Positions 1 through 12,663 are shown, counted from the stretch's first letter. The stretch is 64,000 bases of DNA from Corydoras sp. C115 (GCA_019802505.1 JAFMOC010000007.1:8791001-8855000); one strand, 5' to 3'. Notes: generated from the letters alone by a model not told the origin. Numbers and translations: made by a program.

Positions 1-231
1 TTCTCCGGTTTCCTCCCACAGTCCAAAAACATGGATCAAGTCAACTGAGTTCTCCAAATTGCCCCCTATAGAGTGTGTTTGTGTGAGTGAGTGTGTGCCC
101 AGTGATAGATTGGCGCCCTGTCCTGGGTCTATCTGCCCAGCGCCTGAGACGTTCTCCCCTGGATGGGCATGGGGAACCCCACCGCAACCCTAATAGAGGA
201 TAAAGTGGAAGATAATGAATGAATGAATGAA
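1..231 (+). repeat. tRNA-derived SINE (DANA/Mermaid-like), head cut off by window edge
   Basis: The body and 3' end of a SINE found many times in this window (for example 16051-16356 and 29579-29903). The tRNA-like head lies outside the window. Recognisable blocks are the 'cctcccacagtccaaaaac' stretch, the 'ccccctatagagtgtg' stretch, the 'gccctgtcctggg' stretch, and a tail ending in a short (GAAT)n run at about 216-231. The order of blocks matches the DANA/Mermaid type of fish SINEs as I know them. Open frames across it are repeat-derived, not genes. Confidence 0.85.
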
Positions 232-715
232 TTACTGACTCACAGACACAACCACACGAACATTTTGACATACTTTACCTAGACATCGACACAGTAAAGA
301 CTTGCTGCCTAGAACGGAAACACTCACATATTTCTTCCGCTTGTCTATTAAAAGCCATGTTGCTATTGCAAATAAGATGTGCTCTAATGATTTGAACAAT
401 ATAGAACAGAAATAACAGGATTAACAATAATATCTTTTAATTTTATTTACTTATCAATTTATTAATGTTGCCATTAATATCAAAAGTTCAAAAACATTAT
501 TGGGTCAGCTACAAACAAAAGTCAAAGATAGACTGAATGGGTAAATAAGTAAGCTTTTAATCTAGTTTTGAAGATTAAAAGTGTCTCTAAATCTCCAGGA
601 GAGACAGGGAAGCTTTAGCTATGCCAGCACTAGTACAATTTCATTTTGAAACTGAGCTTTAAAACTAAAAAGACAAGCCGTGATACAAATGTTTCATAGA
701 TTGTAGCAGTGGTCA

Positions 716-1270
716 GAATAATGATCCAACATGAAAGTACACTCACCAGCCAGTAATTTCATTCTTGTTTCTAAACACATTGTTTACTTGATCAGTTCCA
801 CTTACCATAAAGACTATCAAATCTATCTATCAGTTTTTCTGCATACTTTGTTCACCCCTTTACTCAGTTCTATAATGCTCAGGACCTCCACAGGACCATC
901 AGAGAGAGCAGGCATTATTTGGGCAATGGATGATTCTCAGGATTGAATGGTTGTAGTATTGCACTGGTATGACTGGATCAGACACAACATTGCTGTAGTA
1001 ATTCCTAAAGAATGTGTCCACTTACTGTGCACTTTGTTTGATATACCTACCATAAAATGTTAGTCATCCTCCAGTGCAAGTCACAGGTTTTGATTGGTAA
1101 ACTATTTTTAAGACAGTTGTGACACTAAAGTGTTTAAAACTCCAGAAGCACTGCTATGTTTAAATCACTTATACCACAACAACATAGACACATAGAACAC
1201 ATCCACTACATGCTCTGTGGCAGTCCTTTAAGATCCTGATCACTGAAAAAAGGGGACCAATAAGTATGCA
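716..1270. repeat. Fold-back non-autonomous DNA transposon-like repeat, copy 1
   Basis: A member of a family seen five times here (also 1318-1912, 36926-37285, 45475-45690 and 60295-60965). The left half runs from the 'cagccagtaatttca' end through a 'ttctgcatactttgtt' block to a 'gatgattctcag' block near 930. The right half has the same blocks in reverse order and complement, ending near 'tatgcagagaaat' at about 1266. Such palindromic fish repeats carry no coding capacity. The family assignment to a DNA transposon class is inference. Confidence 0.55.
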
Positions 1271-1317
1271 GAGAAATATAGATACACTCTACTTTCTAAT
1301 ATAGATACACTCACTCT

Positions 1318-1912
1318 ACACTCTAGATACACGCCACTTTATCAGGTACACCTCCTCAGTTCTACCCTTACTGTGTTTTTTTAGTTCCACTGAACATACA
1401 GACACTGCAATCCATGTTTCTCTGCATATTTTGTTAGTCCAATTTAGTATGTTCTCTGATAATTAGGTATAAGGGTGGTGGAAAATTCTCAGTACTGCAG
1501 TGATACTGACATGGTGAAGGTGTGTTAGTGTGTGTTGTACTGGTAAGAGTGGTTCAGACACAACACAACACCAATTAAAACATACAGTTGTTGGATGCAC
1601 TCATACCATCATCCACCACACTAATAATACCTGTTCTGTGAAGGTCCTAATCATCAGAAAATCAGACTAACAAATATGTAAAGAAAACAAATGTAAGCTC
1701 TACAGAATTTAATTGAGAACAACAAAGTACATTTTTATTGTAAGTGTAAAACAATGAGCTGTACCTAATAAAATGGCCGATGAGTGTATAATAGACTATA
1801 GTTTTTAACTTTAGAAATACTAGGTGTACAAATATGATTTATAAAGATGATAAAAAAGACAATGAGTATAAAACTGATTTAATTGAGATTAATTTCATGG
1901 CTGATTGGTGTG
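1318..1912. repeat. Fold-back non-autonomous DNA transposon-like repeat, copy 2
   Basis: A second copy directly after the first. The left half holds 'cactttatcaggtacac' near 1331 and 'ttctctgcatattttgtt' near 1418. The right half holds the reversed counterparts near 1640-1700 and 1765-1790. The block 'cagtactgcagtgatac' (about 1490) is the central conserved part. The outer end 'atggctgattggtgt' at about 1897-1912 is the typical terminal sequence of this repeat. The tandem order of copies 1 and 2 suggests one inserted in or beside the other. Confidence 0.55.
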
Positions 1913-1938
1913 TACAAGCATAAACATAAACACCGAAC

Positions 1939-1977
1939 GGACGGCACGGTGGCTAAGTGGTTAGCACGTTCGCCTCT
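1939..1977 (+). repeat. SINE head fragment only (tRNA-like promoter region)
   Basis: About 39 bases match the first part of the main SINE, including the A-box-like stretch 'ggctaagtggttagcac'. The match stops abruptly in 'cgcctct', and the sequence after it is unrelated AT-rich DNA. LINE-driven insertions normally lose the 5' end, so a copy with only the 5' end is unusual. It may be left from a deletion. Confidence 0.7.
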
Positions 1978-3595
1978 TATTTATTGCCCATTTTATGTTT
2001 AAATATCTGAAATGATATTTTTACAAGTTACTAAAACCTGATATTATTATAATTCTGTTTCTGATCTAAACAATCAGTATCCTTACATTGCCATATCACT
2101 GAGCATAGCAAAAGCTGTACTTAAATTAAACATCATTAGACATGTAAGCCTTAACAGTGGCTGTTATAATTTTTATATAGTATTGAAAGTCTATGGTACA
2201 AATGAGTGTTCTAGTTTATGCATGCATGCACGCACGCACAACTCTGGTTGCCTATCTTCACATCCAAAAATGTTACCTCGCAGAGACCACAGCTACAATC
2301 AGCAACATATAAGTAATGATACAAAACACACAGTGCAAATGAAAAAAGCGCTGACTGTCTGTAATTAGAGGTAATTATGTACCTTGCCTTAATTAGGCTG
2401 AGTAATAGGGCCATGTTCTTGCCAAGTAAAACAGGCTTTCAAAGCGCAAACAAAGGCAGCAGCTAAGTGGCAGGTAGGACCAGGGAAGGGCCTGCACTCT
2501 GAGAATCGTTCTGCAATCAACATCACATCCAATAAAACGTCACACCGGGCAACCAAATGTAGCACAAGCTGCTTTCAACAGCTTTTTCTTTTTTTTCTTT
2601 TTCAACTGCAAACCCAGGTATCTATTACAACCTTTGCTAAGTTTCACAATTACCGGATATGCCTGACCCAGGCCAACACTGAACGCTTACATGCAGAGCA
2701 GTATGTGTGATGGTGTGTATAACTAAAGTAATGAGTGTTCTGTCTCTACAGAGCAAGCATCATCTCACTAACCCTGGTAAGTTGTAGACGCCTGTGCATC
2801 ATGATGGACAGGATCTATTGTTCAGAGGGGGTAGGTTGGTATCTCCAAGCGACGAGTTGCCGTGGCACTCTTGTCGCTGTGACACCAATGGACTGAAATG
2901 AAGAGAGCTCATCCCTCCCACTCAATTACTGACCCTGACAGCTTGCCATTGTCTGCCCAGCTCTATCATTAACGTCACTTATAAACTAGCACAGCATTTA
3001 TAGAACAGCCGGCTCAGTCAGCCACTCTCCACCACCCTTCTACACCCCTGCTTTCACCCTTAATCACACATACATACACTACTTTCACTCCCATAAACAC
3101 ATACTCGTACACAATACATTGCCTTTTTAAGCTTCCACATGCACACATAAACATGTCAGTACTGATCTCAGCCTCAAAAAGATCACTACTATGTAAAGTC
3201 AAACTCTCACCCATCACACAATAACAGGTAGTCCAGAGATTAAAATGGCAGGTGACAAAATATAATGTCCTGGCTGCAGCTTACAGCAGGTTTGATAATG
3301 AGTGAAATGGAAAAAGCCTGGAGATAAACAGAGGCATAGGTTCCCAAAAGAGACAGAGAGTACATCAAACAGTCATTTTTTACCAATGTGATTGAAACAG
3401 GGTAAAGGCTGTGGCAGCTCCAGCCATTCCACCATCTACATTCATTCCAGTGAACCCACTAAATAAATACACCATCATCTATGGGCCAGTAGCGCGATTA
3501 GAATGTCAAGATAAGCGAGGACACGTGGCAGCCATTCAAGTGAGCGAGAACGAAACCAGAGAAACCGACAATCCCCCTAATGTCACTCGCTTTTC
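1978..3595. other. Unique AT-rich DNA, no gene recognised
   Basis: No open frame with protein-like character. A (CA)/(GCAC) patch lies near 2219-2240. A short stretch at 2752-2776 is framed by splice-site-like sequences (see findings). The 2740-2960 part is less AT-rich than its surroundings and free of recognised repeats. Confidence 0.5.
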
Positions 3596-3614
3596 CTCTC
3601 TCTCTCTCTCTCTC
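3596..3614. repeat. (CT)n microsatellite
   Basis: A short uninterrupted CT run followed by a C-rich, pyrimidine-rich stretch to about 3660. The open frame that crosses it at 3411-3713 is low-complexity at this end and has no recognisable domain. Confidence 0.9.
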
Positions 3615-4089
3615 GTAGCCTACTCTTTATCCCCCCCTCCTCCCCATCCATCTCTTACACACACACGAATACACATTAACTGTCAGTCATTCTTCTGGTC
3701 TAGCGCACAATGACTGTGAATGTGCAGAGATATGATGATACTTACTGCTTACACTGGATTGATCAACGAGTCCAGCTGGATGAGTATTTACACAAAGCCC
3801 TGTGTATATACATTGTACCCTTTAATAAGGCCAAATTTGAAAATTTATAGTTATAGTCATATGGATGTATTTAAAAAAAAATAAACCTTTTTTTATTTCC
3901 TGAAATTAAAATTCCCAATCATTCCTGCACAAAAAGGGTTGGGTTTTGAAATAGGTGGATTTGTGTGTGATGTTCTTTTGGTATGTTGATAATTAATATA
4001 AAAAAGTCATGTACTAGTAAAACCATTCGCAAACAAGCGTGAGAGAGCTAGTCGCACCTAAAAAGCCACATCTACATGGGAAGTGCTAT

Positions 4090-4551
4090 AATTCCCTTAA
4101 CTGTTTTTTGTTTTTCTGCACATTTCACAAATTTATTTTTTATTTAAAGTTGTGGACGGACCCAAGGTACAGCATCTGTGACCTGAGACATGATTGGTAA
4201 CGATTGTACTCTGTAACCTGACTGCTGTCTTCAATAGATGTCACAGAGGTAACCCAGAACAGAAAAAAAAACCTTGGTAAAACATGGCAAAGGGCTGTAC
4301 ACTAACAAAACGGCAAACGGTGGATAATGCTACCTGTCAGTTCCTAATCCTGCTTTTGTGATTGAGAACTATTCTTATTAATTAATATTTTAAAAATGAT
4401 AACATGTAGGCTTGCACAGCCAATTACAATTTCTAGTAACCAATCAAATTTTATGTTACAGGCACTGTACAATGGGTCTGTCCACAACTTTCAATAATAA
4501 ATAAATCACCATAAACAGAAGCATAAAAAACAGTCAAGGGAGCATTCATGT
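4090..4551. mobile_element. Fold-back element with long imperfect inverted repeats
   Basis: Two arms of roughly 115 bases are inverted copies of each other: about 4090-4207 and 4434-4551. The best core is 4146-4163 against 4474-4491, where 17 of 18 bases match in inverted orientation. Outside it, blocks such as 'actgttttttg' (about 4100) also find inverted partners. The roughly 225-base centre has no open frame. This is the architecture of a non-autonomous fold-back transposon. The superfamily is not recognised, and no clear target duplication was seen. Confidence 0.6.
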
Positions 4552-5112
4552 CCGCACAACAAACTCTCCACATGAAAATATGTTTCTTACAAGAAAGTGT
4601 TTTTTCGCATACAAAAATCCTTTCTGCACCTTCTGATTGTTTTGATACTGTCTTGACACCATATTCTATATAACCTGTACACTACTGTGTCTCACAAATG
4701 TGAGATCTACACATGCAAACAGACTTTCTCTTTGTCATGATGTGAAGAAGACATTAAGCAAATGTTCAAACTAACCAATGTTCAAATTAACCAATTAACC
4801 AATGCTCAAATACAATTGAATTGTTTTATACAAAAAGGAATTATTGCTAGTTTTTCGTTTTTCTCCAAATCAAAATGTAAACTGCACCATCTGTTGGGAA
4901 ACAAAGTAGCAACGCATGACTATACCAAAAAACAAGCCAAAAAATAATCCTGTGAAATAGTGACCAGTAGTCAGGCAAAGTAAAGCTATATTCCTACACA
5001 TAATAATTATAGGATTGATCTGAGAAAGCTGCCAAACTGAAATTGTCACTGATCAAGTATCAACCTTAATGTTATATTTCAGATTGCATTCAAACCTGTA
5101 CATGTCCTGTAT

Positions 5113-5114
<2 letters not shown>

Positions 5115-5170
<56 letters not shown>
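5115..5170. repeat. (GT)n microsatellite
   Basis: About 27 uninterrupted GT units. The two overlapping open frames that run through it consist of Cys-Val repeats and are artefacts of the dinucleotide run. Confidence 0.97.
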
Positions 5171-6520
5171 CACGTGCAGGGGAGGAGGGAAAAGGGGATT
5201 CTGCCAGGTTTGGTCGAGCCCTCAAATAAATATTTCACATCTCCATCTGAATATTTTAGGGCTGACAACCACATGTAAACAGAAGAAGGCAAAGTGCCCA
5301 AATCATTTCAGGAGAAACTATTAAGTCATCAGGCTCTTGGTGACAGCCACCAAGCGATGTGCAACACAGACTAGTCAGGAGACAGTGAGACATCATCTGC
5401 AGACTGCTAATTTAACTTGTCTTCAAAAGAGAGAGTCAGACAGTTAGAGAGAGAAAGAGGAAACCAAACTATGTATCTGTTTGTCTTTGCTATGAAAAAT
5501 CAGGCTCAGAAAGCACAATGCATATGAAAGCATTTACTATATGACTATATATTCTGTATAACAGTTTTTTTGTTGTAACAGATGTCTCTCTCTCCCACTT
5601 AATTTTTTTTTTTCATTCTTTTACAGAAAAAAAACTCTGCCACACACTCTAAATATGCTTTATTTTTACACTTGATTTTGACACTATAAGATCACTGGTT
5701 GTTCTTACTTAGCTTTCAAACCTTGAAACACACATGCTATTTTACATTGAATTGGTATCATTTCAAAGTTGCCTCTTTCCCCTTTACACTACTGTATACT
5801 TGTTATTTTTATTCTGTCAAAGCTTAAGTATGACTGGTGTAACAGGGGAATGTGCTTAAAAATGTATAGGCTTTGTACAAGTTTATGAATGAATTCGAGG
5901 CCAGGCTTTTACAACTAAGAATACTGAATACTCCATCAACACTGAAAGAAAATGCATTCCATAACCAATAAAAAAAAAAAAATAATAATAATAATTTTAC
6001 TCGACTTTGGAGTAGGCAATTCAAACCATTAACAGTGTGATAACCTGCTTTATGCCATGTTTCAAGAAATGTATTTGCTTTAACTTAAGAAAACTAATTT
6101 ATATTCTTTCTCTATAATGTCACATAAATTAGTTTTTTAACTGGATTGATAATTAGTAATATCCATGGAATAAAACACCTGGGTTTGGCATGCAGAATTA
6201 GATAACCATCTTAGAGAGTTAGGAGAAACAGGAAAAAGAAATAAATATGAATAAATCTTATAAATGAACCATATTATAAGCAGGAACCTAGCTAATGAGA
6301 GGAGATGGAAATATCAAAAAGCTGTTTATAAAGCCGTTACAAAGGTTTACAAATATGTGTAACTTTAGCAGAATACTTCAGGATTCATATGGAATGGGCA
6401 TGTTGTTGTTCCGATGATCTTTATTGTGAAAATATGTCATTCAAAAACCTCAATACCACATGTATTAGTATAGTATACCTTACATCATCTCATTTCAATA
6501 CCTTTTATCCTATACTTATC
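5171..6520. other. Unique AT-rich DNA, no gene recognised
   Basis: No protein-like open frame. It includes homopolymer A and T runs (for example around 5600-5630 and 5970-5985) and scattered TAAT-rich segments. Nothing here could be assigned to a known repeat family. Confidence 0.4.
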
Positions 6521-6524
6521 CAAT

Positions 6525-6841
6525 TCATCCTATACTAGGGTCACATAAACAGCTTTTTGATATCATCCAGGGGAGAACGTTTTAGGCGCTGGACAGATAC
6601 ACCCAGGACAGGGTGCCAATCCATCGCTGAACAAACAATCACACACTCACAACACACACACACACTATATATAGGGGAAATTAACATAGTGTCAATTTAG
6701 AGCAGTGAAATCTCATTGGATCTAGGTTTTTGGACTGTGGAAGAAACCCTGAGAACCTGGAGAATATGGAAATTCCACTTAGATTGGAATTCAAACCTGA
6801 GAGATAGACATGCTAACCACTATGCCACTGCGCTACCCTAC
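6525..6841 (-). repeat. tRNA-derived SINE, old reverse-strand copy
   Basis: Reverse-complement order of the main SINE: tail near 6525, 'ccaggggagaacgtttt' at about 6567, 'cccaggacagggtgccaat' near 6602, 'tttttggactgtgg' near 6726, and the tRNA-like head ending at about 6838. It is more divergent than the other long copies, so it is probably an older insertion. Target duplications are not clear. Confidence 0.85.
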
Positions 6842-9005
6842 CTCAGATCATGTAAGTATGTAAGTAGTAAATTAAATTGTATATTATATTTATAATGGAA
6901 TAATCCCTAGAAGTGTCATAGAAAAGCTTTTGCCAACATTTTTGGCATTTTTTTATATTTCTTCTGGACAAGGAATTTATTTTAGAGTTTTCCCTCACTG
7001 GAGGCTGTTGAAAAGTTCTACACATCCCATGCCTGTAGTTAATACTGCACTTATTGCCAGTTACACTGCTTTGCACTGGATTTGAAATCTTCAGCAGCTT
7101 TAAATATTTTGTCTGCTCGATATCTTTTACAAATCACAAATTGATTTTATTATTAGCACAAATTAATGTTATTAATATTTTTAATATGCTATAACCTAAT
7201 GGAAAATTTGTATGAAGATTATTATCAGTATCATGGTGTATATTGGTAAAAATCTAATTTTACAAATCTACAAACATGAAGAGCAATTAAGTTTACTACT
7301 TACTATTAATAGTAATAAACTTGTAACTTGTAACAACTTGGGTAACACTGTGTTTTCACCAAATTGCTATATTTCAATAAAAATACAGTAAGCAGGGAAA
7401 GATATAGTGGGCCTTTCACTATGTTCACCAACAATCTTTCTGTGTACAAGCGAAAGAAATTATGTGGTTATGGACCTGCATTTTATTGAACATATAGAGG
7501 GAAATGGAGACTTTGTGTTGCATGAACAAGTGTGTGTGAGAGTATCAAAAATGCGAGAGGCAAGCACCTCAGGGTCAACTGGCAGGCAGCCAATAATTTA
7601 CCCACCGACAGCAAATTTCATCTGTCTACTGCCTCCATCTACTGATTATGCCATCAATACTGTGTGGTTGAGAGGAGCTGACAATTGACCAGGCCTGGAT
7701 CAATGCTGCCTAATAAACATTTGGAGGAGAAGGGAGAGAGGGTATGAAGGAGAAGCGGTGGGATTGTGAGTCAACCAGAGACAAGTCTAATCCAATTCCG
7801 TTGTTTGGTGTCTGGTGGTGTAAGTGCGATGATTGTAGCTGTTATTGCCAGTTTAATGTTGGGCAATCAAGCTATAGTGGTCTAGATATCAACAAACATC
7901 AACAAATTGTCCCTTTTCTTCTGATACCCTCTTCTCTGACTCCGCCTGCCCTCCCTGAAACAACAGCCAAACAATTGAGCTAGGAGCAATGTTTTCACAA
8001 ACCAAGGAGGAGAATTGATAGGCATGAACAAACAGACAAAGCCTATTTTTGTTCAGTAGCGTTTTTCCCTGTGTTGTTTATGTGAAAATGTTTTTCCCCT
8101 CTTTTCTCTCTCCTCCCCATGGTTCCAGCTAAAGAACTTGGTGGTCTTGCTTGTGAGATAATAGCACAGTCAGGTGTCGGTGGAATTGTGTGAATCTTTG
8201 CGTAAATCATCATAGTGGGGTTTTCTTCTATGCCAGTATCATTTTCTTTTGCTCAAATTACCTTTTCCGTTGCCCTGTGGATCACACAATTGGAGGTGCT
8301 TTATGGATACTGATTGAGGCCTTTTCTTGGCGTTGACAGGCTAGCATATATCTACTACTGTTAAAGACAGCACTTCTGTTGCAGGCTGTTGTGCCTTGTA
8401 TGTAGCAAAAACAGTAAAGGGAGAATTGCACTGATGGTCAGGCTAGAACAGAGGAAGCACAAATAGACAAATGCTAAACTAAGCACCATTAAAAGCAGCC
8501 CGGTAGCTGGTACAACATATAACACAAAAACATGGAAACTACAATATAATTGACACTTCTGTTACCATTATTCTTTGGTTTGCTAATTATAGATTTCCTA
8601 TTTATAGTTTAATACTGAATCGTGGGCCTGGCTGACATATGGCCAGTATATCCCTTACTGGACATTCCGCTGCTTAGCTCTACTCTCAATTACAGTTTAC
8701 TCTACTCCTGTTAAATACCCACAGCAGATAAGAAAGAACTATTTCCAAAAACCACTGGATGTGACAGCATCACTTACTTTATCCCCATCAGCATCCTGCA
8801 CTGTCCAGCTGAATTTCAAACAAATTAAAACACATACTCTGAATGCTAAAACTGTTATTAAGTGTATTCATATAAAACAATCTTTAATAAAGTTTGTATG
8901 ATGATATATAAATCAATATTTATATACATAAAATAATTGCATAGTAAAGAACATGGTAGCAATTTACTCCATAGACCTGAGCAAACCCAGTTAGAGTAAA
9001 TTCAA
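6842..9005. other. Unique DNA, possible conserved non-coding content at about 7660-8340
   Basis: No gene recognised. The part from about 7660 to 8340 is less AT-rich, free of obvious repeats and has few simple runs, which is often the look of conserved regulatory DNA in fish. This is only an impression and would need alignment to other genomes. Confidence 0.25.
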
Positions 9006-9112
9006 TTAGTCAAGTCAAGTCAAGTTTATTCTTCACATGCATAGTTATACACAGTGAAATACTTGTACGACCCTAGAACAGTCGACGGCAGCCGAACACA
9101 GCGGCGCTATTA
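9006..9112 (-). repeat. Retroelement 3'-end relic with (CAAGT)n tail
   Basis: The (GTCAA)n run at 9009-9026, followed by a block with 'cacagtgaaatacttgtac' and a CpG-bearing segment around 9085-9112, matches a very common fish retroelement 3' end read in reverse. In sense orientation it ends in an ACTTG-type pentamer tail. Only the terminal about 100 bases remain, as expected for a strongly 5'-truncated insertion. Confidence 0.55.
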
Positions 9113-9227
9113 TTCAGTATTTATTTAGTTTAGTTAAGCAGTTGTTTTAGAACGTTAGTATTTTTTAAGTTCTTGGCAGATGACTTTAATCAGGCAAAGA
9201 TCCAATCTAAGAAAATATATAAAATTG

Positions 9228-9380
9228 GTACTTAAATCTGATTGGCTGAGTCATTCGTACAGTTGTTACATTATTAACAATGACACACACCTCTGACCGC
9301 TTTACATTTTTATCAAAGCACGACATACATTATTTTAAATCATGTATCATAAATGGAAATACAGGTTAATATAAACAGTA
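9228..9380 (+). repeat. Unnamed interspersed repeat, copy A
   Basis: It aligns by eye to 12664-12820 in the same orientation. Shared blocks are a TGATTGGC motif near the start, a 'ctgaccgctt' block near 9293, 'acattattttaaat' near 9328, and a 'taatataaa' block near 9368. Identity looks to be around 70%. No coding potential was seen. The family is not recognised. Confidence 0.5.
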
Positions 9381-11214
9381 AGTTGATTCCCCATGAGCAC
9401 TAAGTCTGTATCAGGTTACTCGGCGATCAATGTTCAATTTAAAAACTGGACTTGATTTCATCGTGAAAGACCAGTTTATTAACTATACTGTTTTCACTTT
9501 AAAATAAAAAGCTAAACACACAGAAATATGTTACAGGTATAAGTAACCCAGTTGCCATTTTATATATCATACAAAATTAATTAGTTTTCATAGTATATTC
9601 TGGCTAAAGAATAACTGAATTTAATTAAAGGACAAATAGAAAGCAGACTAAAAAAAAAATAAAAAATCTTACAGCCCGATGAATAATGTTATCTTCTTTT
9701 AGAAAACATAGTCTTAATTCATGCATCTGCTGTTTCAAACATCAGTCAAGGTCCAATTTCCAGGCATAGTACCCTGGTATATTGTGCCAGAAGCGGTGCA
9801 CTTACAGTAGTGGCCTTGACAGACAGTTGATCGCTCAGCCTTGACTAACAGTTGATTCAGTGATTATTAAAAAGCCAGTTGTCTAATGTGCATAGTGCAC
9901 AACCTCGTGGCACTACAGAAACACACTATGAGAGAGAAGACATGAAAAGAAAGAGAGAGAGTCCCACTGAATAAGAAAAGAAACTGATTATACATTATTA
10001 TATCCGTGGGGAACACAACCTATTGGCCTAATCTGACCAGCAATTAAGCATGTGCAAATGGAGGGCCAGCCAGGGCAGAAGGCAGAAGGTGGAAACGGGT
10101 AGACTCAGATAAAGTAAACATTAGAAAAAAACATTAAAACAGAAAAAATACAAGACCAACATTGAGGCCAATCATAGCAGTCCTCCTAATTTGAGCTACT
10201 GCTTTCTGTGGTTTTACTCATTACTCAAATATAGTTTGCAAATATTATGTGAAAACCTTTATAAATTATAAATTAGTAGGTTTTAAATTGTACACTGTTG
10301 AAACCTTATGCCATCCTGTTCAGGGTGTAAATCATCTCTTTATCTTTAGTATCTAACTTTGACTTAAAGTAAGTTATGCCCTGGAGGCATTAGTGCTCAG
10401 AAGTTCTGAGAATTTTGTTTTCTAAGAGCACATCTCATCCATCTGATCAGCTATTAAGACACCTTTCCCAAGCTGAACTTGTTAGGTTTAAGGATGGGAG
10501 TGTTCAGGGCAGTGGGTACTCAAGGACTAGGGTTAGGAAGCAATGGCCTAAAGGACCACTACTCTAAATGCACAGTTTTCAAGAAAAGAAAAAAAAGATA
10601 TCTGGCCTGTAGATTTACATTTGATCCAGGTTCAATCTACAACTGGCTACTGATTTCCAAAAGGCATAAAGTTAAGCTTACACATGTATATGTTTACATT
10701 CACTATACATCTTTTAGTTTGAAATAACAAAAAGGAAATGGGTCCGATGTAAATTTCTGGGCACCCCACTTGGTAAGTACTAAGCAACACCTTCGTTGGC
10801 AGGTATCAGAGCTTACAAATGTTTGTGTAGTCAGCTAAGTGTCCTTTAATTGCACATTGGAGGATGTTTACCTTTTCTTCTTTGAAAAAGGGTGATTCTT
10901 AAAAAGCTGTCTACACTGCTTTTTAAAGGCATAATCACAGATTTTTGATAAAATTCAAATCAGAAACCTGAGAGCCATTGTAAAATTTTCAGCTTGTACT
11001 TTGGAGGTAGTCTATTATGGTCTTTAAGATATGTGTCGGATTATTATCCTGTTGTGGTTGTGTATCCTCTATTTATCTTGTATGTTTATATTTTGTTCAG
11101 TTATGTGATGTTTGCTTTCAAATTTTGTTGAGATTTTATTAAATTATCTTTCCTTGTTGACATTCAGTATTGGCTACAACACAAGCTCAAAGCAAGTATG
11201 TAAATCACTTGTCT
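9381..11214. other. Unique AT-rich DNA, no gene recognised
   Basis: No protein-like frame. A (GA)-rich patch lies near 9925-9962. Nothing else could be assigned. Confidence 0.4.
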
Positions 11215-11352
11215 TATTGTGTGTGGTTGCTGGACTACAGACCAGCGGGTTATGGGTTTGAACTCGAGTGCCATTGTTGAGTTCTTTGACCAAGATCATT
11301 AACTCTGGGTTAACTACTCTGGGTTAAGGAGTCTTCTAAATGCTGTGAAACT
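11215..11352 (+). repeat. Degraded tRNA-derived SINE relic
   Basis: A tRNA-like stretch 'gggtttgaactcgag' near 11257 resembles a B box. It is followed by 'tctttgaccaagatcatta' and a 'cttctaaatgctgtgaaac' ending, the order seen in fish SINEs with a LINE-derived tail. Heavily diverged. Confidence 0.45.
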
Positions 11353-12663
11353 TTAAATAGTGTTTCCATGAATGACCCATACAGTTAGAGATCCCACACA
11401 TACTGTACATGCACATACCTGAGAGATACAGATCCTGTCATTCTGTCCCTTTTGCTGCCTCATACAGAGGGAATTACTTCCCCAAAGAGAATTTTAAAAC
11501 CAAACCCAGAGAATTGACTTCCTTCCAAAATTACAGCCTAGTTGATTACATCTCAACCTATTGTCATACGCCAATCATGGGGCACTCAACCCCTCCCTTT
11601 AATACACATACAATATATAGACAGTAGCCGGATGAAGCTAGAGGAAAACATTGAGGGGTTTAGCAAAAACAATGAAGCAAATTCTGGTCATGACCTGCAA
11701 ACCCTTTTTGTACCATGACATCACACCAGACATTTACAGGACTTAAAGGTCCGGTTCTATACACTTTTGACAAATCCTTCAGTTGCTTTTAATGTAATGT
11801 TTAAATGTAACATCTCACTGAAGCAAAGCTTAAGCAAAGTGTTCCCAAAAATACAATTGTTTCTTCAGAAGCAATGAATTCTGCTGTCTGACACACCTGA
11901 ATTTTCATCCGCCTGTAAAAAGAACAAAGTGAAAGAGAATAAACGAGTGTTTAATTGAGCTTAATTTGGCTTGATTTCCCCTTATTACCATGGTGCGTGT
12001 GTCAGTCAGGAATGGGTACGAAGGTGAGGGGTCACAGAGAGAGAGTGCTGCATAGAACTGTTCAATGTTATACGCATTTTTATCAAACAGTTGATCTGTC
12101 ATACGCAGTGACACCTGGACGTAGAGTGCAGACAGCTTCAGACTGCCGTTATTATGCGGCTCAAATACATGTCCTTAATTAGTATTCTATTTCCCTCTCT
12201 TTATTTCTTAGACACATATTTCTTCAAAAATATAATGCATTCCGAGCTTCACACAGTATCTTCCTCTCCGCACTTGTGCATGTGCGCACGCACAAACACA
12301 ATAATTAACATAGTCCCACTTATTATATTATGCCACTTCTAATACATTAACTACCATGGTGCTAAACTCCAGGGAACTGTAGGCCCAACCACATGAGTCA
12401 GAGAACAACAGGAGACAGAACATAGTTTAATTTATTAATCATAATCAAATCAATAAAGTAACAAATATTTTGAGAACACATGAAATTCTTATTACACCAG
12501 TGGGAGGTGATCAGCTACGAGGATGAGCACCATTCTGCACCACATTGGAGCAGCCAGAACCATGACTGACTGCCCATGAACACATTGCAGTGTCATAAAC
12601 AAGCGGTACTGCAGACACAACACCTAGCACAAAAGTGTATTATAAAATCAGGTAGTTCCAGGC
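11353..12663. other. Unique DNA, no gene recognised
   Basis: No protein-like frame and no recognised repeat. A short alternating purine-pyrimidine patch (TGCGCACGCAC) lies near 12283. Confidence 0.4.

Noticed and set aside
3411..3713. 100-codon frame with an apparently protein-like start
   Set aside because: It ends in a CT microsatellite and C-rich DNA, and no domain was recognised.
5069..5324. Cys-Val repeat frames
   Set aside because: Translation of the (GT)n microsatellite.
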